In this document: piece by piece, positions 16,353-24,903 of the stretch
How the letters are laid out: every line of letters starts with the position of its first letter
Position numbering within the stretch: the first letter of the stretch is position 1
Source: Xaviernesmea oryzae
GTDB lineage: Bacteria > Pseudomonadota > Alphaproteobacteria > Rhizobiales > Rhizobiaceae
Assembly (NCBI RefSeq): GCF_900109605.1
Contig: NZ_FOAM01000026.1
Location: forward strand, 1 to 46,744
Reading direction: 5' to 3'
DNA: 46,744 nt
Translations under genes and position numbers: made by a program
Notes under the pieces: generated by a model
Told to the model about the DNA's origin: nothing
Seen by the model: the letters and a program-made list of their open reading frames with translations, nothing else
Databases searched by the model: none

Positions 16353-17266
16353 GGTACTGTCTCCTTCGTTGCTCGGGACCATTCCCGATGGCGCCCGAAG
16401 AAGGGGGCGTGTCGCAGGCGTCACCGGAGCGCTAGCGATGGGAAACCCCCTCGCGGGGTTGACGCCGAAAGCGGACGGTCCCTTAGAAAGGCGACATAGA
16501 AAACGGGAATGTTCCTGAGCGTAACGAAAGCGGAAGACAGACCATCAGCCTGCCGAGCACGTCCCACCTGTGAGAACTGGCATCGCCGGAATGGGCACGT
16601 CCTCACCGTCCAGCCAACCGACTCGTCGCCATCCGCAAACAGGCCTCGTGGCGACCCCGCGCCGACCCATCCTAAGGCGCAGTCGGCCACCAGGTGGGAG
16701 GCATCGGATGATCTGTCAGAGGAGAGAGGCCTCTCGCGGCGAAACGCTGGACGTTTCTCGCTCTGGCCTGTCGATGGCCTTGCTCCGCGTGGTAGGGGCC
16801 GAACGGGAAGTCGTCGTGTGGAACGCAACGGGCACTCCGCAATTGCCGACCAAAAAGGGGTTATGTTTCGTCCGCCTCAAAGGTTCGCGCGGGCAAGCTT
16901 TGAGAACCGCCGACACTGCCACTGACGGAGTAGGAGCGGCCGTTGAACTATCGAGACTTGACTTGCAACGCTTTGGCAACCACGTGACCGATGACTGAGT
17001 CAGGCGGGCACCAGATGTGTCAATCGCCGTTGCTGATTGCTGATGCATACCTTCCCCGAAGACGATTGAGTTCGACCTGCTTCACCTCACGGCTCATAAC
17101 GCCCTTGCTGTTCGCTGGATTGCGACCCGTCATCTTGCACTGCATAAACCCAATATTGCGGAACCCGGTGCGACAACCTCTAAGAGCCTGGGAGCCAGAG
17201 CCTCGGCCTGAACTGCCGAACGCGCGCATATTTGGCCAGACACAAGCGATCTCATCTCCTCGTCAA
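16353..17266. other. Stretch without a convincing gene
   Basis: The first 170 bases are the DUF736 upstream region, duplicated at 13290-13450. The rest contains overlapping frames on both strands (for example 16570-16998 plus and 16716-17048 minus) without known motifs or ribosome-binding sites. Confidence 0.4.
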
Positions 17267-17686
17267 TCAAGTCAACTGACGCGGCGGCCCGCGTGACGGA
17301 CGGAGTCCCCGAACACCGTCCCGACAGGTATCATGGAGGCCTTGCTGAAACCTGCCGCGAAGATTGACATGGGTGTCGATATAGAACGAGCGCTGGGCGA
17401 TGTCGTAGTTGTATTCACCGACCACGATCCAGCATCGTTTCAGGTCGCTGAGACCGACGCGCCGGCATTCAATGTCCTGGACTTCCAGCGCCACGCGATC
17501 AACATGCGGCAGTCGCGTGATGATGACCAGAAGCGCCAAATGCATAAGCCCGTCGCTCGCATTGTGCACAGCAACGACAACGCAGGTCGAACGGCGCTTC
17601 CGGCCTCCCGTCTCACCGCGGCCGTCCTGTCACGCCCATAGATAAGCGTATTCGATGACTTGGCTGGGCAGACGTTCACGGCTCAT
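17267..17686 (-). pseudogene. Broken toxin-like gene downstream of Phd antitoxin
   Basis: The frame starts MSRERLPSQVIEYAYLWA, overlapping the antitoxin end, and hits TGA 18 codons in. It then stays open in the same frame for over 100 codons (KRCWIVVGEYNYDIAQRSFY is the most protein-like part). A further base shift near 17340 appears to move the tail to another frame. The position, overlapping the antitoxin stop, is that of the toxin of the pair. I do not assign a toxin family from the sequence. Confidence 0.6.
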
Positions 17687-17936
17687 CGTCGCATCCCTTG
17701 TGCTGCGTTAGCCGGTCGGTTTCAGCGAGGAAAAGTGCCCGGTGTTCCTTCGGCATTTCCGAGACATGATAGGCTCCGCGCAGATCGCCACCGGTGCGCA
17801 TCCGCTCATAGTGCTCGTAACTCATCAGGACGAACCGCGGTTTGCCGGCTTTCGTCAAAATGACAGGCTCGCGGGCTGCCGCATCGGTGACATCGCCCAC
17901 CTGCTTGTTGAGATCACCTGTCGTGAACTGACGCAT
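17676..17936 (-). CDS. Phd/YefM-family antitoxin
   Basis: An 86-aa antitoxin. The N-terminal Phd fold is visible: MRQFTTGDLNKQVGDVTDAA, then REPVILTKAGKPRFVLMSYEHYERM. The C-terminal tail (GDLRGAYHVSEMPKEHRALF) would wrap the toxin. AGGGAGG lies a few bases before the ATG. The toxin gene that follows, with an 11-base overlap, is disrupted, so this is an orphan or solitary antitoxin. It could still repress its own promoter or protect against a related chromosomal toxin. Confidence 0.85.
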   Translation of the reverse strand: MRQFTTGDLNKQVGDVTDAAAREPVILTKAGKPRFVLMSYEHYERMRTGGDLRGAYHVSEMPKEHRALFLAETDRLTQHKGCDDEP

Positions 17937-18032
17937 GGTGCCTCCCTGGAATTAAAATCCATAATATCTAGCTTTTCCAGACTTGCAGGAAAATGTCGCT
18001 TTTGCGCCAGAAGCGGACGTACCGGTCCCTAC

Positions 18033-18929
18033 TCATCCGGCCTTCGCCCGTATCCGATCGATCACGAACCGCGTGGCGGCAGACATGTGTCGCTGACGTG
18101 GATAGCAAAGGAAGAAGCCAGGAAATGGAGCGCTCCATCTTTCCAGCAGGGGGATCAATCGGCCAGAATTGATGTGATGCTTGACGGTGTCCTCGATGGC
18201 GAAGGCAACACCCAGTCCCGCAAGTGCCATCTGCAGAGCCATAGGCTTGTCGTTCACGATCAGTCCTCCAGATGGATTGATCGAAAACCACTTTCCGTCC
18301 TCATAAAACTCCCATGGGAAAGCATGTTGCTGACCGGGCCACCGCCAGCGGATGCAGTCATGCGACAACAGCGCTCGTGGATGATCCGGCACCCCGTAGC
18401 AAGACAGATACGTCGGTGTAGCAACTGCGATCTGACGAAGTTCGCCCCCAAGGGCAACAGCGACCATATCCTGAGCAATCACCTCGCCGATCCTCAGCGC
18501 CAGGTCAAACCTTCCCTCGACGGGATCGTCGAGTCTGTCATCCAAGGTGATGTCCAACGTTATCTGTGGCAGGTCGCGGCGAAGGTCAGATAGGATCGGC
18601 AGGATGAACCGTTCACCTGCCGAGCGGAAGGCGACGATCCGTACCACTCCAGCAGGACGACCTGCAGCGACACGGCTTTGAGCGAGCGCGAGGTCCATCT
18701 CGTCCATTACCGGACTTATCCGCGATCGCAGAAGCGCTCCCTCATCCGTCAGAATGACGCTGCGGGTCGTGCGCTGGAAAAGCTGCTGTCCAAGATGTGC
18801 TTCAAGCGACTTGATCGTCTGGCTGACTGCCGAGGACGTCATGCCGAGTTCATCGGCCGCCCGTGAGAAACTGAGATGCGCGGCGACGGCCAGGAACGTG
18901 CGGATACGCGTCAAGTCTGAAGGATGCAT
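18033..18929 (-). CDS. LysR-family transcriptional regulator
   Basis: A 298-aa LysR regulator. The N-terminal winged helix-turn-helix is complete (IRTFLAVAAHLSFSRAADEL, then SSAVSQTIKSLEAHLGQQLF, residues 8-55), followed by RTTRSVILTDEGALL. The effector domain runs from about 90 to the end. It is divergent from the SDR gene at 19025, with 95 bases between, the classic arrangement in which a LysR protein controls its neighbour. Length is normal and no defects are seen. Effector unknown. Confidence 0.92.
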   Translation of the reverse strand: MHPSDLTRIRTFLAVAAHLSFSRAADELGMTSSAVSQTIKSLEAHLGQQLFQRTTRSVILTDEGALLRSRISPVMDEMDLALAQSRVAAGRPAGVVRIVAFRSAGERFILPILSDLRRDLPQITLDITLDDRLDDPVEGRFDLALRIGEVIAQDMVAVALGGELRQIAVATPTYLSCYGVPDHPRALLSHDCIRWRWPGQQHAFPWEFYEDGKWFSINPSGGLIVNDKPMALQMALAGLGVAFAIEDTVKHHINSGRLIPLLERWSAPFPGFFLCYPRQRHMSAATRFVIDRIRAKAG

Positions 18930-19024
18930 ACAGATTATGAAGCACAGCTACCAAATCTTGTAAACATCCACTCGATTATCGTCGTCTGGCCGAAGCGCTA
19001 CCTTCGCGTTCGAAGGAGAACGCA

Positions 19025-19762
19025 ATGACTAGAACCCTTGAAGATAAGGTCGCTGTGGTGACCGGTGCGGCACGCGGCATCGGCAGGGCTACGGCGATGA
19101 TGCTACACGAACGGGGTGCTCGCGTGGTTGCCACCGATCTTCGCGCCAGGGTCCATGAGCTTGCCCAAGACGGCATCATCACGCTGACCGGCGATATTGC
19201 CGAAGAGGAAACCGCCCGACAAAGCATCGAGTTGGCGCTGAAAACATTCGGCGCGCTCGACATCCTGGTCAACAACGCGGGCAGAACCATGAACCGCCCG
19301 CTCGTCGACATGAGCGTCGAGGACTGGGATGCTGTCATGGCCGTGAACGCACGCGGGACATTCCTGCATGCCCGCGAAGCTGTGCGTGCTATGATCGTGG
19401 GCGATGGTGGCGTGATCGTCAACGTCGCGTCTCTGGTTGCGCAGGTCGCGATGAAGGACACGGCAGTCTATGCCGCCAGCAAGGGTGCCATCGCCCAACT
19501 GACGAAGGTGATTGCTGTTGAATATGGTGATCGGGGCGTCCGTGCCAACGCCGTCGCGCCGGGTGTGATCGAAACCGACATCCTGGAAGGTATCGTAGAG
19601 GACAGTCGCGCCACCCTCGCAAGCTATGGCCCTGCCCACCCCTTAGGCCGCGTCGGTCAGCCAGAAGACATCGCCGAGATCATCGCCTTCCTCGCATCAC
19701 CAGCGTCCTCCTTTATGACCGGAACCATGGTCATGGCTGATGGCGGCTACACCGCACTTTGA
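19025..19762 (+). CDS. SDR family NAD(P)-dependent oxidoreductase
   Basis: A 245-aa classical short-chain dehydrogenase/reductase. The cofactor motif TGAARGIG is at residues 14-21, NNAG at about 84-87, and the catalytic YAASKG at about 154-159 after a serine in NVASLV. The C-terminus ends with TGTMVMADGGYTAL, as in FabG-like enzymes. AAGGAGAACGCA precedes the ATG. It is divergent from the LysR gene, its probable regulator, and runs into the next SDR gene after 11 bases. The substrate cannot be told from sequence. Confidence 0.92.
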   Translation: MTRTLEDKVAVVTGAARGIGRATAMMLHERGARVVATDLRARVHELAQDGIITLTGDIAEEETARQSIELALKTFGALDILVNNAGRTMNRPLVDMSVEDWDAVMAVNARGTFLHAREAVRAMIVGDGGVIVNVASLVAQVAMKDTAVYAASKGAIAQLTKVIAVEYGDRGVRANAVAPGVIETDILEGIVEDSRATLASYGPAHPLGRVGQPEDIAEIIAFLASPASSFMTGTMVMADGGYTAL

Positions 19763-19773
19763 AAGGATACAAC

Positions 19774-20451
19774 ATGCCATCTATCCTCATCATCGGGGCT
19801 GAACGTGGCCTTGGCCTCGGACTTGCAGAGACCTTGCACGCTCAAGGCTGGGCCGTTACCGGAACTGCCCGCGCGGGCGCTGACACAACCGCTTTGCAAG
19901 AGGTTGCGCAAGTCGCACATGTCGACGTGACTCAGGCAGATCAAATCGATCCGCTGCGAAGGCAGATCGGGGACGCGTTCGACGTCATCTTCCTGGTCGC
20001 GGGCATTTTTGGACCGCTGTACAATGCGGTGACCGAAGCGACTGACGCAGAGTTTGCGGAGATCATGCTGACGAACTGCTTCGGTCCGATCCGGCTGGCG
20101 CACCGCCTGCTCGATCGCTTATCTTCCAACGGCACGTTGGCTGTCATGTCATCGCACCGGGGCAGCATCACGCTGAACACAGAACCCGACTTGCATCTCG
20201 ACCTCTACCGGGCCAGCAAGGCTGCGCTGAACATGCTGGCTCGAACGATCCACGCGGATTATCCAGACCTTACAGTGCTTTCAATCCATTCCGGCTGGGC
20301 GGCCACCTCTATGGGCACGCTGAATGGTGCGGTGAACGCCGAGATATCCGTTGACGAAAGTGTGAGAGGCATGGCGCAGGTTCTGGCTGCCCAGGCAGGC
20401 ACCAGACGAAGCCTATATCTGGATTGGCAGGGGAATTTGTTGCCCTGGTAG
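19774..20451 (+). CDS. SDR family oxidoreductase (C-factor-like)
   Basis: A 225-aa SDR protein with the cofactor loop GAERGLGLG near residue 8 and the active-site YRASKAALNML at about 150. The middle reads FLVAGIFG where NNAG would be. It lacks the usual C-terminal extension and resembles the C-factor type. I start at ATG 19774 with AAAGGA upstream. It is co-transcribed with the SDR gene before it. A perfect 18-bp hairpin lies 30 bases after its stop. Confidence 0.85.
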   Translation: MPSILIIGAERGLGLGLAETLHAQGWAVTGTARAGADTTALQEVAQVAHVDVTQADQIDPLRRQIGDAFDVIFLVAGIFGPLYNAVTEATDAEFAEIMLTNCFGPIRLAHRLLDRLSSNGTLAVMSSHRGSITLNTEPDLHLDLYRASKAALNMLARTIHADYPDLTVLSIHSGWAATSMGTLNGAVNAEISVDESVRGMAQVLAAQAGTRRSLYLDWQGNLLPW

Positions 20452-20480
20452 GAGAGCGCTCGTTCCTTTGGTTCCGAACA

Positions 20481-20519
20481 CGGCCCGAAGCGGACAAGTC
20501 TCTTGTCCGCTTCGGGCCG
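20481..20519. terminator. Perfect 18-bp hairpin, possible bidirectional terminator
   Basis: CGGCCCGAAGCGGACAAG (20481-20498) and CTTGTCCGCTTCGGGCCG (20502-20519) are exact inverted copies with a 3-base loop, placed between two convergent genes. There is no T-run, so it may be a REP-like element rather than a classical terminator. Each arm contains the motif TGTCCGCTTCGGGCC. Confidence 0.7.
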
Positions 20520-20545
20520 AGGGCTGCCATGTCGCGGAAGCGCCA
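20504..20545 (+). repeat. REP-like element, copy 1
   Basis: TGTCCGCTTCGGGCC followed by GAGGGCTGCCATGTCGC. Related copies are at 21123 and 22536. Confidence 0.6.
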
Positions 20546-20566
20546 ACACCGGACATTGCGGCTGAC

Positions 20567-21004
20567 TTAGGCTGCGAGTGACATGCCCTCGGTCTTACGC
20601 TCCACGAGCGTCCAAATGTGGCCGAACGGATCGAAGATCGAGGCCACGCGGCGGCCTATCACGTCAGTTTGAACTTGGTCTCGGGTCAGAGCTCCGGCTG
20701 AAAGGGCGCGCTCCATCACGTCTTCAATGTTGCCAACATTGAGGTGGAATATCGTGCTGACAGCCCCCGGCTCTTTCGGAAAGAACGGGCCGCCGTAGGA
20801 AGGCGATTTTTCGCGATTTGGATTGGAGCCGGCGACCCAAACAGGCAGATTTCCGAACCGCATTTCGACAGCCGCCAAAGCGCCATCGATGTCACTGGTG
20901 TTCTGTTCCTGCGCACTAAAGGCGGCAGCATAGAAGTTGGCGGCCTCTCTCTCCCGCCCATGTTCAACAAACAAAGAAAATTTGACGCTAATATCTTCGG
21001 ACAT
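20567..21004 (-). CDS. VOC family protein (PhnB/glyoxalase-like)
   Basis: A 145-aa protein of the vicinal-oxygen-chelate fold, PhnB-like subgroup. Typical stretches: MSEDISVKFSLFVEHGRERE, FYAAAF, then GGPFFPKEPGAVSTIFHLNV, and RRVASIFDPFGHIWTLVE near the end. GAGGAG lies before the ATG at 21004; an upstream in-frame extension to 21094 has no such signal. It faces the SDR pair and is divergent from marR. Proteins of this subgroup often lack a known activity; a role in detoxification with the SDR enzymes is a guess. Confidence 0.85.
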   Translation of the reverse strand: MSEDISVKFSLFVEHGREREAANFYAAAFSAQEQNTSDIDGALAAVEMRFGNLPVWVAGSNPNREKSPSYGGPFFPKEPGAVSTIFHLNVGNIEDVMERALSAGALTRDQVQTDVIGRRVASIFDPFGHIWTLVERKTEGMSLAA

Positions 21005-21122
21005 CTGGGCTCCTCGATCTATCTGAATCGCCTCTCGATCATACCGCAAACTTTGCCGAACCAATGGCATCGGACGAGAGACTGCCAATTTCAAGGTCTA
21101 CAACCATTTTGCCGAGGGAAGA

Positions 21123-21164
21123 TGTCCGCTTCGGGCCGCTTGTTGTCGTGACGCAAAAGCGCCG
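21123..21164 (+). repeat. REP-like element, copy 2
   Basis: TGTCCGCTTCGGGCC then GCTTGTTGTCGTGACGC and AAAGCGCC, in the VOC-marR gap. Confidence 0.55.
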
Positions 21165-21249
21165 ATAACGAACATCGCGCAAATTCACCAAATGCCTACT
21201 CCAGTGAAAACGGCTTACACCCTCCGAGCGAAAATGCTTAATACCGAGG

Positions 21250-21684
21250 ATGACAGAACCTACGCCCGAACAAATCGAAAAGCTCGCTATTGCCTTTGAG
21301 CGCTTTACCCGCCGTTTCAAGGTCGCGGAGGCATCGGCAGTCCTGGAACACTCGCTTAACGCTCTAGACATTCAGGCGCTTCTTTTCATCGATGACCATC
21401 CCGAGTGTCGTTTGGGGGATGTTGCGCGGCACCTTCAGGTCGCTCTTACGACGATGTCGTCTTCGGCAGACCGATTGGTGCGCCGGGACATGATTGAACG
21501 ACAGCGGCCAGAGGCAAACCGCAGGTCGGTAGCTCTGACGATCACGAACAAGGGGCAGCAAGCGGTTTCGGGCTATGTCGATGGATATCGAGCCTCCTGC
21601 AAGGCGATGCTTGAGGCGCTCGATCCCGTTGACCAAACCGAATTCCTGCGACTTACCCAGAAGATCGCGAAATACGACGATTGA
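21250..21684 (+). CDS. MarR-family transcriptional regulator
   Basis: A 144-aa MarR regulator. The winged helix is visible at about 50-105 (GDVARHLQVALTTMSSSADR, LVRRDMIERQRPEANRRSVA, then LTITNKGQQAV), with flanking dimer helices at both ends. It lies 51 bases upstream of an SDR gene on the same strand. A palindrome in the gap (21689-21701) is a plausible operator, which would let it control that gene. Its own promoter region contains a REP-like element. The ligand is unknown. Confidence 0.9.
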   Translation: MTEPTPEQIEKLAIAFERFTRRFKVAEASAVLEHSLNALDIQALLFIDDHPECRLGDVARHLQVALTTMSSSADRLVRRDMIERQRPEANRRSVALTITNKGQQAVSGYVDGYRASCKAMLEALDPVDQTEFLRLTQKIAKYDD

Positions 21685-21688
21685 ATAA

Positions 21689-21701
21689 TACGAAATTCGT
21701 A
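21689..21701. promoter_or_regulatory. Candidate MarR operator
   Basis: TACGAAATTCGTA is a perfect palindrome around a central A, located between marR and the SDR gene. MarR proteins bind palindromes of about this size. Confidence 0.5.
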
Positions 21702-21735
21702 GTATGTCTCTGCTATCGAAACGATCAGGGACGTC

Positions 21736-22485
21736 ATGATGATCCATACATCGCCAATTGCGCTTGTCACCGGAGCAAACAAGGGTATCGGCCTGGCCAT
21801 CGCGCGGCAGCTTGGCGCAGCCGGACACACGGTCTGGCTAGGATGCCGCGACATTTCACGGGGTGTGATGGCGGCTCGCGAACTGCTAGGCATCGGGATC
21901 GACGCCCACGCTGTGCAACTGGATGTCAAGGACGGTGCGAGCGTTTCCAGCGCCGCGCAGATCCTTGAAAGCGAAATGGGGCGTCTCGACGTGCTGGTGA
22001 ACAACGCCGGGCTCATGTTCGCTCCGTCTCCCTCGCTTGCCGAGGAGTCAATCGACGAGATGCAGCGGATGTTCGACACCAACGTGTTCGGGGTGATGCG
22101 CGTCACTCAAGCCTTCCTGCCGCTGTTGCGGAAATCGAAGGCAGCCCGGATCGTCATGATGAGCAGCGGCCTCAGTTCGTTGACGGATGCCCTGGACATG
22201 CGGAGCGAAACCTGGACGGTCGGTTTCGGCGGATACTGCGCCTCCAAGACGGCGCTGAACATGTTGACCGTCAAACTCGCGAAGGAACTGGAGCCGGACG
22301 GGATCAAAGTAAACGCGGTAGACCCGGGCCTGACATCGACCGACATGACAGGCAACGGACCTGGTCATTCGCCTGAGGACGGTGCTCGCCCTGCGGTCGC
22401 TCTGGCAACGACCCACGCATACGGGCCCACGGCCGGGTTCTTCGCTTGCGCTCCCTCTGGCGAACTTGTGCAAAAAAATTGGTGA
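21736..22485 (+). CDS. SDR family oxidoreductase
   Basis: A 249-aa SDR enzyme with VTGANKGIGLAIA at residues 11-23, an LDVKD motif, VLVNNAGLMF at about 90 and the active-site YCASKTALNML at about 171. It resembles the plant-carbonyl-reductase-like bacterial SDRs (GANKGIG start, and AVDPGLTSTDMTGN later). AGGGACG lies before two successive ATG codons. It is downstream of marR with a palindrome between, so it is likely MarR-controlled. A 9-bp hairpin follows the stop. Confidence 0.9.
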   Translation: MMIHTSPIALVTGANKGIGLAIARQLGAAGHTVWLGCRDISRGVMAARELLGIGIDAHAVQLDVKDGASVSSAAQILESEMGRLDVLVNNAGLMFAPSPSLAEESIDEMQRMFDTNVFGVMRVTQAFLPLLRKSKAARIVMMSSGLSSLTDALDMRSETWTVGFGGYCASKTALNMLTVKLAKELEPDGIKVNAVDPGLTSTDMTGNGPGHSPEDGARPAVALATTHAYGPTAGFFACAPSGELVQKNW

Positions 22486-22504
22486 TACGCGTTCTGCGAT
22501 TATC

Positions 22505-22532
22505 AGATGCGGAGCGGACCAGTTCCGCATCT
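22505..22532. terminator. Hairpin after SDR gene
   Basis: AGATGCGGA (22505-22513) and TCCGCATCT (22524-22532) are perfect 9-bp arms, 20 bases beyond the SDR stop and before the convergent DUF2493 gene. No T-run follows. Confidence 0.5.
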
Positions 22533-22535
22533 CAG

Positions 22536-22577
22536 TGTCCGCTTCGGGCCAGAGGCTGTCATGGCAGCGATGCGCCG
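22536..22577 (+). repeat. REP-like element, copy 3
   Basis: TGTCCGCTTCGGGCC then AGAGGCTGTCATGGCAGC, extending slightly into the DUF2493 3' end. Confidence 0.6.
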
Positions 22578-23521
22578 CCCTGGTTATTCGTCCCAAAACG
22601 CCAGACCGGAATACCGAGGCTACGCGCCTTATCGGCGAGATTACGGGTGATGCCCGACCCTGGAAAGAGGATGATGCCAACCGGCATGACGGCAAGGAGA
22701 TCGTCGTTGCGGCGGAACGGGGCGGCCTTGGCATGTTTCGCCCAGTTCGGCTTGAAACTGATCTGCGTTACCTTGCGGGCTTCGGCCCAGCAGGCGGCAA
22801 TGCGCTCGGCTCCCTTCGGCGCACCGCCATGCAGCAGAACGAGGTCAGGAAACTTTGCCCTCGCCCGGTCGAGAGCCGTCCAGATCGCCTGATGGTCGTT
22901 GAACTCGACGCCACCGGCAAAGCCGATTTTCGTGCCGGCCGGGATCAGGACTTCGGTTTCGACGCGGCGACGGGCGGCGAGAAAGTCGCGGCTATCAATC
23001 ATCGCTGCGGTCATATTGGCGTGGCTGACCTTTGAGCCTGTGCGCGGTCGCCATGCAGAACCAGTCTCTGCCTCGAACAGCTCGGCTGCGTAATCCCGCA
23101 TGAACTCGAACGCATTGCGGCGCTCCAAAAGCGTGATGCCTTCGGCAATATGGCGTTCAAGCTCGACGCTTTTGACCTCGGAGCCATCCTGATCGCGCTG
23201 GCCGGCGCGCTGAGCGTCCTCGTTGCGGTCGAGTTCGCGCTGGATGCGCTCCCCGGCGCGGTGGAAGAGATTGACCGTCGACCAGAGGAGATCCTCGAGA
23301 TCGGGCTCCAGCCGGGTGTCGCCGAGCATCTCGAAAAAGGCCTCGAAGATCGCGGTCAAGGCCGATTGCACCACCGGCTCCTCGGGGAGGGCGCGAGGAT
23401 CCGGCTCGTCCTGATGCGGGCGATGGCCGTAGATCTGCATTTCGTAGATGACGCGGTCGGTCGGCGAAGATGCGTGCTCCGGTTCGAAGCCATCGGCGAG
23501 GGCGGGAGAGAGAAGGTTCAT
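22559..23521 (-). CDS. DUF2493 domain protein
   Basis: A 320-aa protein with a C-terminal DUF2493 (YspA/SLOG-like) domain: KIGFAGGVEFNDHQAIWTAL, then LVLLHGGAPKGAERIAACWA and VGIILFPGSGITRNLADKAR, a Rossmann-like nucleotide-binding arrangement. The N-terminal 200 residues are helical and acidic, as in the large plasmid-borne form. I start at ATG 23521; upstream frame extends to 23602 without signal. It is the first of several backbone genes (Toprim, DUF1173, DUF932, ParB-like) that tend to occur together on rhizobial plasmids. Function unknown; SLOG domains usually bind nucleotide-type ligands. Confidence 0.88.
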   Translation of the reverse strand: MNLLSPALADGFEPEHASSPTDRVIYEMQIYGHRPHQDEPDPRALPEEPVVQSALTAIFEAFFEMLGDTRLEPDLEDLLWSTVNLFHRAGERIQRELDRNEDAQRAGQRDQDGSEVKSVELERHIAEGITLLERRNAFEFMRDYAAELFEAETGSAWRPRTGSKVSHANMTAAMIDSRDFLAARRRVETEVLIPAGTKIGFAGGVEFNDHQAIWTALDRARAKFPDLVLLHGGAPKGAERIAACWAEARKVTQISFKPNWAKHAKAAPFRRNDDLLAVMPVGIILFPGSGITRNLADKARSLGIPVWRFGTNNQGGASLP

Positions 23522-23855
23522 TGGAAACTCCGTTCGTTTGCGGCCGCGCCTCCCGCGGCCTGACGGCGATCCCTGGTCAGGCGGCGGACTGGCCGGAACC
23601 ACGGAGCGCAGCGACGCGGCCTAGCGAAGCGCCGGGCGGCGAAAGGCGGGCTTCTTGTCTCGCGAGGAATGCCGGCGCGGGTCATGCGGCGGCAGGGGAA
23701 GAAACCCGACTGACCCGCTGAAGGCCGGGCCGCCGCATGATAAGGGTCGCCTCTCGGCAGGCCCGCGGGCACGCCGACGGCACGGCGATGCAGGACAATC
23801 GCGAACACCGTGCCGGGCGTGTGTGCCACTTGTCGCGCATCTCATCATGGCTGCA

Positions 23856-24890
23856 TCAAAGAGGGAGAAGCGCCACGGCATCGGCAGAGACGAGTTGATC
23901 GCGCAGCCGTGCCGTCAGCCGTTCGGGACCCAATTGACGAAGATCCTCGTTGTAGTCGCCGAGTTCGGGGGCGAGCACCAGTGGAAGGATGCCGAGGGCC
24001 TGGGCACGCCGGCTCAGGCGGTCGACACCATGGCGGCCGGCTGCATCCGCGTCGGCAGCGATGTAAAGGCGTCGGGTTCCGGGCGGCAGGGATAAGGCCG
24101 CCAGGTGATTGACGCTGAGTGCAGCCGCCATTGGCATGTGCGGCATGACGTGCGCGAGGGACAGCACGCTTTCGAGACCCTCGCCAGCCGTCATGACGGG
24201 CACTGGTCCGTCGACTGGGAACTGCAGGCGCACGGCATTGGCGAGAAGACCACCTATGGCGCGGCGAGGCGTCGCGACCTTTGCCTTCCCAAGCCCATCG
24301 CGATCGAGCCAGGTGCGATGAAGTCCGGTGAGCTGGCCCACAGCGTCGGTGACCGCTGCAAGCAAAGCGGGAAGCGGCGTCATCTGTCCGGTTGCGAGGT
24401 CACGATAGTAGCAGGCGGGATGGAAGCGGAGCGCTGGATAGCGCGCGCCATCCAGGATGCCGCGCTGGCGCAGATAGCGATCAGCCAAGGTCCCGTCGAT
24501 GGGCTGCCCCATAGCGAACAGGCGCCGGGCGCGTTCCGACGGCGGAGCCGGGGAGGGGAGGTTGGTCGGGCCCGTCTTGGAAGAGGTCTCGCGCTCCGCT
24601 GGCGGCAGGCTCAGGTATCGTCGGGCCTCGTCGGCGACATCTTGGAAGTCGATCAAGCCGCAGCTTTCCCGGATCAGATCGAGAAGGTCACCAAACTGGC
24701 CTGTCGCCGCATCTGTCCAACGGCCTGCTCTGTCCCCCGTCAGACGGACATAGAGCGAGCGGCCCTTGTTGTTTCCCGTGTCACCGACCACCCAATACTG
24801 CCCGGCACGTGTGCCGGCGGAAAGATAATGACGGCAGACAGCCTCGGCCTCGCGAGCAAGACAGCTTGCCAGGTCACCGGCAGTTCCCAT
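23856..24890 (-). CDS. Toprim domain protein (primase-like)
   Basis: A 344-aa protein. The N-terminal part (QYWVVGDTGNNKGRSLYVRL, then GRWTDAATGQFGDLLDLI) matches the primase-like region of plasmid Toprim proteins. The C-terminal Toprim domain shows TAGEGLES with the catalytic Glu and RLYIAADADAAG with the DxD. AAAGGAGGTGAG precedes the ATG at 24890. It may act as a plasmid primase or a primase-derived accessory protein. It lacks an N-terminal zinc-finger cysteine cluster, so it is not a complete DnaG-type primase. Confidence 0.85.
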   Translation of the reverse strand: MGTAGDLASCLAREAEAVCRHYLSAGTRAGQYWVVGDTGNNKGRSLYVRLTGDRAGRWTDAATGQFGDLLDLIRESCGLIDFQDVADEARRYLSLPPAERETSSKTGPTNLPSPAPPSERARRLFAMGQPIDGTLADRYLRQRGILDGARYPALRFHPACYYRDLATGQMTPLPALLAAVTDAVGQLTGLHRTWLDRDGLGKAKVATPRRAIGGLLANAVRLQFPVDGPVPVMTAGEGLESVLSLAHVMPHMPMAAALSVNHLAALSLPPGTRRLYIAADADAAGRHGVDRLSRRAQALGILPLVLAPELGDYNEDLRQLGPERLTARLRDQLVSADAVALLPL

Positions 24891-24903
24891 GGTCTCACCT
24901 CCT

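Noticed and set aside
16570-16998. 142-codon plus-strand frame
   Set aside because: No domain, no ribosome-binding site, and a competing frame on the other strand.
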